Position numbers and translations under genes: made by a program. Positions 1 to 7,994 of a stretch of 64,000 nucleotides of DNA are shown piece by piece (the stretch's first letter is position 1; each line of letters starts with the position of its first letter). Origin of the DNA: Cyanobium sp. Aljojuca 7A6 (lineage in GTDB: Bacteria > Cyanobacteriota > Cyanobacteriia > PCC-6307 > Cyanobiaceae); assembly GCF_024346455.1 (NCBI RefSeq), contig NZ_JAGQCY010000001.1, positions 62,001 to 126,000 of the forward strand, given 5' to 3'. The notes below the pieces were generated by a model that saw only the letters and a program-made list of their open reading frames with translations, searched no databases and was not told the origin of the DNA.

Positions 1-1485
1 GGCGATCACATCGGTCCAGATGGTGGATCCGTCCTTGCAGTAGTACTCCAATTCGGATCGGAAGGCCTCAGGCCGGCGTCCTGCTTCGACATCGGACAAC
101 AGCTGACTGAAATAGGCCTGGGAGCGGGCCAGTGAATCTGGTGGGTGAATCTGCTCCAACGGCTGGGCAGCGGCCTCCTGAGGGGTGAAGCCACGCAGCT
201 CAAGAATGGAAGGACTGATGTAGCTGATAGCGCCATTGGGCTCCATGGTCCAGATCACATCACGGGCATTCTCCGCCAGCAGTCGATACCGCTCCTCGCT
301 TTGCCGCAGCTGTGTCTCGGTTTCGACCATGGCATCCACCATATGGAAATGGCCAACGCATCCCTCAAGGCAACCAGAGGAATTGTAGAAAGGACTGGCG
401 TGGGTTTCCATCCAGTGAACCGTGCCATCGCTGGCCAGGATCTGATCACGGGCGATGATGGTCTCTGACTTTGAATGAAGTTCCTGCAGATTGATCTGAT
501 AACCGGAATCCTGGCCATGATGCAGGATGAAGTCCGTCCCCTTTCTGCCAATCCAGTCCTCAGGGAGCCAGCCAAGGGCTGTGGTCAGCGAAGGAGAGAC
601 CCAGCGCACATAACCCTCCAAGTCGAGGAGGAAAACCACATCACCAGAGTTTTCAGCGAGCAGACGAAAGTGCTCCTCCGATCTTGCCAATTGAGCACCG
701 GCTTGCTTCAGCTCCGTGACATCGCATGACATGCACACCAGGCAAGGCTCCTGGGCCTCTGCTCGATAGATCAGCCGCTCCGTCAAATAGATTCTTTCGC
801 TTCCATCGGCGCAAGGAAAGTGCTCTTCAAAAAACTGGGGATCGCCGCTGCTGAAAACGTCTTCGTCAACACGTCGAATCGACTCCAAGCATGGCGACGG
901 AAAGATCTCCCTGTCACTCAAGCCAAGCACGCTTTCCCGACCCGTCGCAATCTGCAGAGCTTTCTGGAGGCTTCGGTTGACGTAAAGGTACCGCCCTTGC
1001 CTGTCCTTGATGCAGACATGGGCGTGACTGTGGTCCAAGGCTCTGTGCAGCTGATCGCTGTCAGTCGCGGAACCGTTGGACGCTTCTGGTGGTGATGCAT
1101 GCCACGCAACAGCTTGCACGATCAGCCCGAAGGAGCCATCAGGGATCTTGCATTCTGAGATGGTCCATACCTGAGCAATCAGATGGCCTTGGCTGTGCTG
1201 ACAAAGAACCTTGAGAGACGCTGGCTCATGCAACCCAGCCAGAATTTCATCCACCTCCCGAACACATTTCTCTCGTTCCACGGGATGGAGAACATCCCAC
1301 AGTCTCAGGTGTTGCAGGGCCGATCCATCCCGTCCGAGCTGGTCGCCAAAGGCTTGATTGATCTGGAGAATCTCCCCTGCGGAGGAAATGATCGCCATAC
1401 CAACAGCGGAGCTTTGAATCGCTTCACTCCAAGCCTCGCCGAACCCTGCGGCTGGCTTCCAGTGATCGGCTGCGGAACGACCCAT
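1..1485 (-). CDS. Multi-PAS sensory protein, C-terminus outside window
   Basis: An open frame of 495 codons starts at ATG 1485 and runs off the left edge. It holds four PAS-like modules, at about residues 15-120, 155-260, 265-375 and 385-495. The last two are typical, each starting with a linker of the form R-S-E-E-x-F/Y-R-L-L-A-E-N followed by D-V-V/I-x-x-x-x-x-x-G and ending in PAC-type text with D-G-S/T-x-x-W. No output domain is visible; histidine kinase or GGDEF/EAL output would lie beyond position 1. No signal peptide or membrane helix is seen before the first PAS, so it is probably cytoplasmic. PAS families bind haem, flavin or small ligands; the ligand here is unknown. Confidence 0.85.
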   Translation of the reverse strand, partial: MGRSAADHWKPAAGFGEAWSEAIQSSAVGMAIISSAGEILQINQAFGDQLGRDGSALQHLRLWDVLHPVEREKCVREVDEILAGLHEPASLKVLCQHSQGHLIAQVWTISECKIPDGSFGLIVQAVAWHASPPEASNGSATDSDQLHRALDHSHAHVCIKDRQGRYLYVNRSLQKALQIATGRESVLGLSDREIFPSPCLESIRRVDEDVFSSGDPQFFEEHFPCADGSERIYLTERLIYRAEAQEPCLVCMSCDVTELKQAGAQLARSEEHFRLLAENSGDVVFLLDLEGYVRWVSPSLTTALGWLPEDWIGRKGTDFILHHGQDSGYQINLQELHSKSETIIARDQILASDGTVHWMETHASPFYNSSGCLEGCVGHFHMVDAMVETETQLRQSEERYRLLAENARDVIWTMEPNGAISYISPSILELRGFTPQEAAAQPLEQIHPPDSLARSQAYFSQLLSDVEAGRRPEAFRSELEYYCKDGSTIWTDVIA

Positions 1486-1613
1486 GGGGCTGACAACGCG
1501 CTTCTTAGCCGGGTCTTAATGGAACTATCCTAAGGGACTAAGGCACCAGTCAAGGGACGACACTCGGGTCGAGGGACTGGCCGCGGGCAAGGCCAACCAC
1601 GATGCCGCGGCCT

Positions 1614-2057
1614 TCAGGCCACAAACCGCCCGTAGAGCCAGCGAACAAAGCCCCCTACCAGCGGCACCGGAGCAAAGGTGGGGCCGACGAAATCGAAATA
1701 GTCGCGGTGCTCGACGATCTTGCCGTCGGCGCCGAAGCGAAGCCGGGTCGTGCCGGGGTAGACGAATTCGATGCCTTTGATCTTCAGACCCATGGTCCAC
1801 TCCACGAAAGCCGTGTCGCCGGAGATGGCCACGGCGACAGGCTCAAGGAACACGTCGTCGCAACGCTGCATCAGTCCTTCCTGGGCGACGATGTAGGCGC
1901 TGAGGCCTCGCCGTTCCTGGGTCGGATCCTGGAAATGAACGTCCTCGTCGTAGACGGCCCGCCACTGCTGCGCCGTGGGACCGGGGGCGCCGTAGGGCTT
2001 GGTGAACAGGGCCCTGAGTGAGGCCTCGCCCAGAGGTGGCTGCAGCGCGTCGGTCAT
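1614..2057 (-). CDS. NTF2-like (SnoaL-type) protein
   Basis: A 147-residue protein with the size and pattern of the NTF2/SnoaL cone fold: an N-terminal helix, a Y-x-x-D-V-x-F-x-D-P segment near residue 35, and a C-terminal beta strand pair with R-x-G-x-D-G-K-I-x-x-H-R-D-Y-F-D. Members bind small hydrophobic ligands or act as isomerases or cyclases; the substrate is not predictable. It follows the membrane protein at 2071-2316 by 13 bases on the same strand, so it is probably the last gene of the Hli cluster, which suggests a role in photoprotection or pigment handling. That role is inference. Confidence 0.8.
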   Translation of the reverse strand: MTDALQPPLGEASLRALFTKPYGAPGPTAQQWRAVYDEDVHFQDPTQERRGLSAYIVAQEGLMQRCDDVFLEPVAVAISGDTAFVEWTMGLKIKGIEFVYPGTTRLRFGADGKIVEHRDYFDFVGPTFAPVPLVGGFVRWLYGRFVA

Positions 2058-2070
2058 GGCCGTGGTGGCT

Positions 2071-2316
2071 TCAGGCTTCCGCCGACTGCGGACGGTTCAT
2101 GACCAGGACCGCGCCGCCAATGGCCACCAAACCCAAGGCTCCCGCAGCGGCCAGGAACACCAGGGTCTGGAGGGCCAGCAGGAACAGGCCCAGGGCCGAT
2201 GCCGCCTTGATCTGCACCTTGGCCTTGATCAGCAGGGTGAGGAGCAGCAGCACCGTGGCCTGCAGACCGGCGATCCGGGCGGCCGTGAAAGGACAAAGGG
2301 GGAGCGGGATCAGCAT
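2071..2316 (-). CDS. Small hydrophobic membrane protein of Hli cluster
   Basis: An 81-residue protein made almost entirely of hydrophobic segments (about residues 15-33, 37-53 and 55-72), ending in a short polar tail. I do not recognise a family. It sits between an Hli gene (33 bases upstream) and the NTF2-like gene (13 bases downstream) on the same strand, so co-transcription is likely. A later start inside the first hydrophobic segment is possible. The thylakoid is a plausible location by association with Hli proteins only. Confidence 0.6.
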   Translation of the reverse strand: MLIPLPLCPFTAARIAGLQATVLLLLTLLIKAKVQIKAASALGLFLLALQTLVFLAAAGALGLVAIGGAVLVMNRPQSAEA

Positions 2317-2349
2317 CAGAACTGGGTGATCAGCATCAGGAGGGGGCGA

Positions 2350-2586
2350 TCAGAAACAGAACGGCAGGAACTGGGTGCGGCAGGCGGCGTAGCCGTCGGT
2401 CAGGGCACCAAGGCCGATCTGATGGGCAATGCCGGAACCGGTGATGGCTTCTGTAAGAACACCGATCACCAGGCCAAGCATGGCAGCGCGGCCATTGAAC
2501 AGCTCAACACGCTTGAGCTGCTCCATATGAATGGAATGCTCGCTGTTGTCCTGCAGGAAGGGAGCGTTGGCGGGAGTGTTGGTCAT
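2350..2586 (-). CDS. hli: High-light-inducible chlorophyll-binding protein
   Basis: A 78-residue one-helix protein of the chlorophyll a/b-binding superfamily. The diagnostic stretch E-L-F-N-G-R-A-A-M-L-G lies at about residues 28-38, where the Glu and Asn/His-type residues ligate chlorophyll, followed by one hydrophobic helix. Hli proteins bind chlorophyll and carotenoid in the thylakoid and dissipate excess energy, often with photosystem II assembly intermediates. The C-terminal tail after the helix (about 20 residues with two Cys) is longer than usual. It is the third gene of a compact minus-strand cluster led by a shorter Hli. Confidence 0.92.
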   Translation of the reverse strand: MTNTPANAPFLQDNSEHSIHMEQLKRVELFNGRAAMLGLVIGVLTEAITGSGIAHQIGLGALTDGYAACRTQFLPFCF

Positions 2587-2628
2587 GGGGCTTTGGCTAA
2601 GGGAGAAAATGATTTGATCGTCAGCTGA

Positions 2629-2745
2629 TCAGCGGGTTCTGGGTTCCAGGTCGCTGGGGCGGCTGAGCACGAAGGTGACCATGCCGGTGAGCAGCACCAC
2701 AAGGGCGACGACGACGTTGATGGCCGGGGTGTAGTCGGTGGCCAT
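2629..2745 (-). CDS. 38-residue single-helix membrane protein
   Basis: ATG 2745 to stop 2629 encodes 38 residues: a short polar N-terminus, a hydrophobic helix at about residues 8-27 and a charged tail ending R-T-R. It lies between two hli genes with gaps of 5 and 42 bases, so it is almost certainly co-transcribed with them. The size and layout resemble small photosystem or cytochrome b6f subunits, but I cannot match it to PsbX, PsbY, PsbM, Psb30 or PetN. Function is unknown; the gene is called from its position and membrane-protein composition. Confidence 0.6.
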   Translation of the reverse strand: MATDYTPAINVVVALVVLLTGMVTFVLSRPSDLEPRTR

Positions 2746-2750
2746 GGCGA

Positions 2751-2894
2751 TCAACCCAGACCGATCTGAGAAAGAATGCCCTGGCCGGTGAGCAGCTCGG
2801 TGCCGAGGCCGATCACGAAGCCGAGCATGGCCAGGCGGCCATTCCAGGTTTCGGCGAAGGCGACGAAGCCGAAGCGGGAAGTGGAGTCAGTCAT
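2751..2894 (-). CDS. hli: Short high-light-inducible protein (HliC-like)
   Basis: A 47-residue protein, the usual length of the smallest cyanobacterial Hli proteins. It contains E-T-W-N-G-R-L-A-M-L-G-F at about residues 15-26, followed by the rest of one transmembrane helix and a short Q-I-G-L-G end. Stop codon and the next start (2745) are five bases apart, which marks an operon. It is the first gene of the cluster, so the promoter should lie just upstream in the AT-richer stretch at 2895-2950. Confidence 0.93.
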   Translation of the reverse strand: MTDSTSRFGFVAFAETWNGRLAMLGFVIGLGTELLTGQGILSQIGLG

Positions 2895-2960
2895 GTGTGT
2901 GACGGTTTGTTTCGGCAAATGTAACAGCTTGTAAAGGGTCTTGTCAAGCCGGCTTCCGGC

Positions 2961-3167
2961 GTGCTGGGGACTACAGCGGTGGTGGCGGCAGGAACGGTCA
3001 GGAGGGGCTGCTGGCCGGTGGGCCGCTCAGATCCTGGTCGTGACGGGCTGGGCGATCCGCCAAACCAAGGCCCGCTGTCGGAGCTGGTGAAGCGAGCCCA
3101 GAAGCAGCCGCAGCAGCTCCCCTCCCATGGTGAGCCGGTGGTGGAGGCCGAAGAGCTGGATCTGTAG
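2961..3167 (+). pseudogene. Degenerate Phd/YefM-type antitoxin remnant
   Basis: Only the middle of this 68-codon frame looks like an antitoxin: P-L-S-E-L-V-K-R-A-Q followed about ten residues later by H-G-E-P-V-V, the hallmark of Phd/YefM DNA-binding antitoxins. The N-terminus is unrelated text and the frame ends early. It lies directly upstream of a PIN-domain toxin relic, the normal antitoxin-toxin order. Assignment rests on one short motif and on context. Confidence 0.45.
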
Positions 3168-3206
3168 CGGTGCCTGGATCTGCCGGGGGACATGGACCTC
3201 TGACAC

Positions 3207-3566
3207 ATGGCTGCGGGCTACCTGATCGACACCAAGGTGATCTCCGAGCTACACCGCCGCGAGCCGGAGGCCCGGGTGGTGCAGTGGTTTGAGCAGCGCC
3301 CATCGCGGCAGCTGGCCCTGAGGAGCTGGCTGGAGCAGCAGCGACCGGCGTTCTTCTCTGGGCGGGTCCTGCCGATTGATGCGGCCATCACCCACCGTTG
3401 GGGGCGGTTCCTGGCAGAGATGGGCAGGACGCTGCCGGCGATCGACTGTCTGCTCGCCGCCACAGCTCTGGAGCACAACCTGGTGCTGATCACCCGCAAC
3501 CTCAGGGATGTGGCGAACCTTCCACTCATGGTGGTCAACCCATGGCAGGGGGAAGGCGAGCCGTGA
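3207..3566 (+). pseudogene. VapC/FitB-type PIN toxin with internal deletion
   Basis: A 119-residue PIN-domain protein. It keeps the N-terminal Y-L-I-D-T-K-V-I-S-E-L with the first acidic residue (Asp8), the A-I-D-C-L-L-A-A-T-A segment with Asp80 and the terminal T-R-N. Between about residues 36 and 41 the sequence jumps directly from the end of helix one to a later helix. The block that normally carries the second metal-binding Glu is therefore missing, which should abolish RNase activity. With the antitoxin remnant upstream this is a dead toxin-antitoxin module. Confidence 0.7.
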
Positions 3567-4092
3567 TCACTCCTCAGCCTCCAGCACCCCAGCGCCCACG
3601 GGCGCTGCACTACGGCGAGGCGCTGCTGATAGACGCAACATCGGTCCTGCTCATCGCCAAGGCCGAGGCCGCCGCTGCCCCCTTCATGAAGACCCGTTGC
3701 CGCCAATGAAGACAGGTGTCGATCACCCAGAAGGTGTTGCCCGCATCAGTGGGCTGAACGATGGTGATGGCACAGGGATTCGGAGGCTTCGATGACGGAA
3801 GACACCCCCCCGGAGCAGGCACCAGGAGCGCGCTGACGATCCGGCCCCTGCTCCAACACTCTCCACGGATCTCCTGACGTTCCAGGTGTGACACGGCTGC
3901 TCTCGCAACGGTCTCGCCGTCCACTGCACCGCTCACTCCAACGCAGACAGGTGCCCCGGACCCAACGGAACGTCCCACTAGACACCTGGCCCCAGGTGCC
4001 AGCGCCAGCGGCTCCGAACCTTCAACCCAAGAATCCCAAGGCCCGGGGCCAACGCTCCGGGCTTTGTTGTGGGTGCAGAAATGCAGGCGGGA
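3567..4092. other. Intergenic stretch without a recognisable gene
   Basis: Short frames exist on both strands but none has a family signature or consistent start. The only structured element is the hairpin at 4041-4062. It is probably decayed sequence following the broken toxin-antitoxin module. Confidence 0.5.
4041..4067 (+). terminator. Rho-independent terminator-like hairpin
   Basis: GCCCGG and CCGGGC form a six-base-pair GC stem around a ten-base loop, followed by TTTGTT, so it reads as a terminator for rightward transcription. It also lies just past the stop of the leftward gene 4093-4749, but has no T-tract in that direction. Confidence 0.5.
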
Positions 4093-4749
4093 TCAGAAAG
4101 CTGCCAGAGAAATGGCCCGAGACAGCGTCAATCCCATGATGTCCCACATCATCAGGCCATGCAGAAAGATCAATGTCCGAGCTGCGCGAGTCTCCCCGGT
4201 GAATCCACCCAGTGTCGTTGAGATCAAGGATGTAAAGGAAGCAAGCACATAATCATACGGACCAGGCGACTCATCGGCAGACATTTTAAACAGGAAGATT
4301 CGCTTGCCATTGCGGGCGGTGGAGCTGATATCCATCCGCCAGTAGATCCATCCCCACATCAGCAGCAGACATGGCAAAAAAAGCAACAGCTGCGTGATGG
4401 GCATAACACGATCAGACGGAGGAAAAAGAATCAGCAGGTTGAGCAGAAAGAAGATCACCACGATCTTGCCCATGAACGCCACCGCCATAGCGTCGATCAG
4501 GATCCGGCGTGAACGCGAGCAGCTGGGGTTGAACAGGCAGTACAGAAGGACAACGAGCACGGCCGGCAGGAGGACAGGCACGACACGTTGATGAAACTGG
4601 ATGAGAACGGCAACAGACTGACCGATAAGCAAGTCATTGCTGTTTCGATGGCCAGTGGCACTGAATGTATGCCCAGAAACGTACTGAAGCAGAGCAACCA
4701 ACAACAACAGAAGGAGCTCCCAGTTACGCTTCAAAACGCCGGCGGGCAT
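4093..4749 (-). CDS. Multi-pass membrane protein, ion-channel/DUF1345-like
   Basis: A 218-residue inner-membrane protein with about five hydrophobic segments (near residues 10-27, 55-72, 88-108, 115-132 and 185-212). The last third has the pattern Y-D-Y-V-L-A-S-F-T-S-L-I-S-T-T-L-G-G followed by an R-x-x-x-F-L-H-G helix. This resembles the pore-plus-helix arrangement of two-TM potassium channel-like and DUF1345 proteins, but the filter sequence is not a canonical T-V-G-Y-G. Substrate and function are unassigned. It stands alone. Confidence 0.65.
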   Translation of the reverse strand: MPAGVLKRNWELLLLLLVALLQYVSGHTFSATGHRNSNDLLIGQSVAVLIQFHQRVVPVLLPAVLVVLLYCLFNPSCSRSRRILIDAMAVAFMGKIVVIFFLLNLLILFPPSDRVMPITQLLLFLPCLLLMWGWIYWRMDISSTARNGKRIFLFKMSADESPGPYDYVLASFTSLISTTLGGFTGETRAARTLIFLHGLMMWDIMGLTLSRAISLAAF

Positions 4750-5007
4750 TTGGATTCATTCTGATTGATTGGTGAAGGATAGGGGCCGCCAAAAACCGGT
4801 CAACCCATTGACTGGCCGCCTTGCGAAGCAGATCAATGTCGCCAGACCTTTCTGGCGGCAATGCAATGACCGCTGATTCGATCGCTGGGGCCAGAATCGA
4901 CCCCTGTCAGGGCGGATGACGATCTGGCCAGCAGGAATCAGCGTCAGCTGGAGAGGATTGGAATGGGCACCAAAGCTGCGCTTTGATGGCATGAGAGCGT
5001 TTCTGCC

Positions 5008-6627
5008 ATGTCTGCATCCCAAGGCAACAACCCCTTTTGGTTCCTGAACCAGCGTTCGCCGGTGTTTGCCAGCGAGTGCATCGCCTCCTCCAGTTCACCG
5101 CTGGCCACACAGGTCGGTCTTGGTGTTCTGCGGGATGGGGGCAATGCCTTCGATGCCGCCGTGGCGATGGCCGGGATGATGGCTGTGGTCGAGCCGATGT
5201 TCAGCGGTCTGGGCGGCGACACGATGATCTTGGCCTGGTCGGCCACCGACCAGCGTGTGTATGGCCTCAACGGCAGTGGCCCGGCGCCATCGGGTGCCTC
5301 GTTGGAGCGGATTGGGCCCGGGCCGTTCGTGCCTGACCATGGCGCCACCTCCGTGACGCTGCCGGGCGCCCTGGCCGGCTGGCTTGCGCTGCAGGAGCGC
5401 TTTGGCTCTCGATCGCTGGAGCCGTTGTGGCAGCCCGCCATTCGCTATGCCCGCGAGGGGTACCCGGTTGGAGAGTCGATCGCCGGGGTCTGGCAGTTCG
5501 CGGAGCCCATGATGCGGCGCTCCGCTTCTGCCGATTTCCTCGCCATCCTGTTCCCCGAGGGTCGTGCGCCCCAGCCCGGAGAGCTGAGGCGCTTCCCCCA
5601 ACTGGCTGACACCCTCGAACGGGTGGCCCGTGATGGCAGGGAAGCGTTTTATGAGGGGCCCGTGGCCACCGCCATCGCCGAGACGTTGACGGCCCATGGC
5701 GTGCCAACCACTTGCGACGACCTGGCCGCCGTTCAGCCGCAGTGGGTGGAGCCGTTGTCCGTGTCCTATCGCGGCCACGACGTGCTTGCCCTTCCCCCCA
5801 ATTCCCAGGGAACGGTGGCGTTGCAGGCCCTCGGCATCCTGGATGGCTTCGATCTGGCCGGGAGGGATCCTGCCGATCGGCTGCACCACGAGATCGAGGC
5901 TCTGCGGATGGCCTTCGCCTTTGCCATCGACAATCTGGGAGAGCCCAATGAGCCCATGCTCGAGACGGTCCGCCGGGCACTCTCACCTGAGGGGCTGGCA
6001 GAGGCACGCGGTCGTATCGGAAAACAGGCGCTGTCCCTCAAGCGCGCTGTCGGTGCCAGCTCAAGCGACACAACCTATCTCTGTGCCGTGGATTCCCAGG
6101 GGAACATGGTGTCGTTGATGACCAGCCTCTTCGGTGCGTTCGGCTCTGGGTTGATGGCCGGCGATACAGGGGTGATCCTGAACAACCGCGCGGCGCAGTT
6201 TTCCGCCCAGGCCGGGCACCCGAATGCACTCACCGCCGGCCGGCGGCCCCGTCACAGCATCCTTCCCGGGCTGGTGCTGCGCAACGGCCAGCCGGAATTC
6301 CTGCTCGGCTGCATCGGAGCCAACAACCATCCCCAGGGGCAGCTGCAGACCATGGTGAATGTGTTGGAGCTGGGCATGAATCCCCAGCAGGCTGTCGATG
6401 CGCCACGGTTCCGGGTGGTGATGACCAACGATCAGGTGAGCCTGGAGGCGGAGTTCCCCGAATCGGTGCGCCGGGATCTGGAGTCGCGGGGCCATCAACT
6501 GGGCACGGCACCTGATTTCATGGGTGCTGCCCAGATGGTGCGCATCCACAGAGGCGAAGGCGGGATCGGCCCCTGTCTGGAATGTGGTGTGGACCGCCGG
6601 CTCGATGGCGTGGCGCTGGGTTGGTGA
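5008..6627 (+). CDS. ggt: Gamma-glutamyltransferase-family Ntn hydrolase
   Basis: A 539-residue protein of the gamma-glutamyltranspeptidase family, which cleaves gamma-glutamyl bonds of glutathione and related amides after autoproteolysis at a Thr. The N-terminal V-L-R-D-G-G-N-A-F-D-A-A-V-A and the G-L-G-G-D block near residue 68 are typical. The processing site is S-S-S-D-T-T-Y near residues 351-357, with Thr355 the expected nucleophile, followed by G-S-G-L-M-A-G-D-T-G and L-N-N. No signal peptide is visible, unlike periplasmic enterobacterial GGT, so it may be cytoplasmic. Distant family members act on other amides, so the exact substrate is open. Confidence 0.9.
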   Translation: MSASQGNNPFWFLNQRSPVFASECIASSSSPLATQVGLGVLRDGGNAFDAAVAMAGMMAVVEPMFSGLGGDTMILAWSATDQRVYGLNGSGPAPSGASLERIGPGPFVPDHGATSVTLPGALAGWLALQERFGSRSLEPLWQPAIRYAREGYPVGESIAGVWQFAEPMMRRSASADFLAILFPEGRAPQPGELRRFPQLADTLERVARDGREAFYEGPVATAIAETLTAHGVPTTCDDLAAVQPQWVEPLSVSYRGHDVLALPPNSQGTVALQALGILDGFDLAGRDPADRLHHEIEALRMAFAFAIDNLGEPNEPMLETVRRALSPEGLAEARGRIGKQALSLKRAVGASSSDTTYLCAVDSQGNMVSLMTSLFGAFGSGLMAGDTGVILNNRAAQFSAQAGHPNALTAGRRPRHSILPGLVLRNGQPEFLLGCIGANNHPQGQLQTMVNVLELGMNPQQAVDAPRFRVVMTNDQVSLEAEFPESVRRDLESRGHQLGTAPDFMGAAQMVRIHRGEGGIGPCLECGVDRRLDGVALGW

Positions 6628-7977
6628 TCAAGGCCTTTTGGATGAACGCGGCGATGGCTGCCCTGGCAGGGAGGACGTGTTGAGCGGTGGAGGCGGCGGC
6701 GGAACGCGGTGGGCTGGTGGCTCCTGAGCCCCCAGCAGTTCGGCCAGACCTTCGATGCGGGCCTCCGCTGGCTCAGGGCCCAGGCTCCACAGGCTCTCGA
6801 AGTAGAAGAACGCCACCCCCAGGCCCTGGGCCCGGTTGGCGGCCACCTTCTGAACGATCAACGCCAGAGGTGTGGGTCGGTTGCGCTGGCCGCTCATCAC
6901 GGCGATGGCAGTGGGGATGCGCTGGCGGGCCTCCTGCACCTCCGGCCGGCTGAGGTGGGGCCGATAGCTCTCCAGGTCCGGTCTGTAGATCTGCACCAGC
7001 AGTTCATCGGCGATGCCACGCCGCACCCACTCGCGCCAGTCCTGCAGCTGCAGCTTGTAGGCAAAGTCGTAGTAGTTGGGCGAGATTGAGACCAGGGCGC
7101 CTGGGCGAGCCGTGCGTACCGCCAGGGCCAGGCGCTCCAGGAAGGCGGTGATCCGGTCGGCGCGCCACTTCACCCAGGCGGGGTCCTCGGGGTTGGCCGG
7201 TGGATCCTTGCCGGTGTCCTTGCGGTAGAGCGCCGTGGTGAAGGGGTCGTAGCCGAACTCCCTCGGCAGGCTCATGTGGTCGTCGAACTGGATGCCATCG
7301 GCGCCGTAGTCGCTCACCACCTCCAGCACCAGGTCGGTGATCAGCTGCTGCACCTCCGGCCGGAAGGGATTGAGCCACACCACCGTTCCGGCGGCGCTGA
7401 TCGACGTGAGCCCACCATCGCGCTTCTGGGTCAGCCAGCTGCGGTGCCGACGCGCCAGCGGTGAATCCGGCGGCGCCATGAAGCCGAATTCAAACCAGGG
7501 GATCACCTTCAGCCCCCGGTTGCGGCCGGCGCTGATCAGTTCGCCCAGGATGTCCTGCCCTTGCAGGCCCCTGAAGCTGAAGTCCTGCAGCTGGCGATCT
7601 TGGCTCACACGGCTGGGGTAGTACGCAAAACCGCTGTTCCACACCACCGGATACAGCCGGTTGAACCCCAGCACCGCCAGCTGGTTCACCGCGGCCTGCA
7701 TGCGGCCGCGATCGCGCAGCACCGGCATGTCGTTAGCGGTGAGCCACACCCCCCGCAGTTCCACGGGTTTGGCCTGGGCTTGTGCTGCAGGCGACAGCGG
7801 CGACAGGCTCGCCAGCAGCCCAGACAGCAGGCAGCCGCAGAGGGCCAGCGCGATCCAGCGCAAAGGACCATGGCGTGGCGTCACGGGATCGGCGCTGCTG
7901 ATCCCTCCACCATGGGGCCGATTCCCACCTGCAGCGGCCACCGCCTGCCAGGCGAACGGGTGGCGAAACAGGCCCAT
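6628..7977 (-). CDS. GHL10-family glycoside hydrolase-like lipoprotein/secreted protein
   Basis: A protein of up to 449 residues of the GHL10 (YngK/DUF187) TIM-barrel family of putative glycosidases. Visible family text: E-L-R-G-V-W-L-T after the signal peptide, N-R-L-Y-P-V-V-W-N, K-V-I-P-W-F-E-F-G, W-L-N-P, and D-G-I-Q-F-D-D-H with the probable catalytic acid near residue 243. The signal peptide begins after a long N-terminus, so the GTG at 7884 is a likely better start than 7977. The last 30 residues are Pro- and Ser-rich. It ends one base after the ggt stop, tail to tail. A cell-wall or exopolysaccharide substrate is the usual inference. Confidence 0.85.
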   Translation of the reverse strand: MGLFRHPFAWQAVAAAGGNRPHGGGISSADPVTPRHGPLRWIALALCGCLLSGLLASLSPLSPAAQAQAKPVELRGVWLTANDMPVLRDRGRMQAAVNQLAVLGFNRLYPVVWNSGFAYYPSRVSQDRQLQDFSFRGLQGQDILGELISAGRNRGLKVIPWFEFGFMAPPDSPLARRHRSWLTQKRDGGLTSISAAGTVVWLNPFRPEVQQLITDLVLEVVSDYGADGIQFDDHMSLPREFGYDPFTTALYRKDTGKDPPANPEDPAWVKWRADRITAFLERLALAVRTARPGALVSISPNYYDFAYKLQLQDWREWVRRGIADELLVQIYRPDLESYRPHLSRPEVQEARQRIPTAIAVMSGQRNRPTPLALIVQKVAANRAQGLGVAFFYFESLWSLGPEPAEARIEGLAELLGAQEPPAHRVPPPPPPLNTSSLPGQPSPRSSKRP

Positions 7978-7994
7978 TAGGGTCTGCGGGCGCG

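Noticed and set aside
3610-3978. Minus-strand 122-codon frame
   Set aside because: No family features and no supporting neighbour; left as intergenic.
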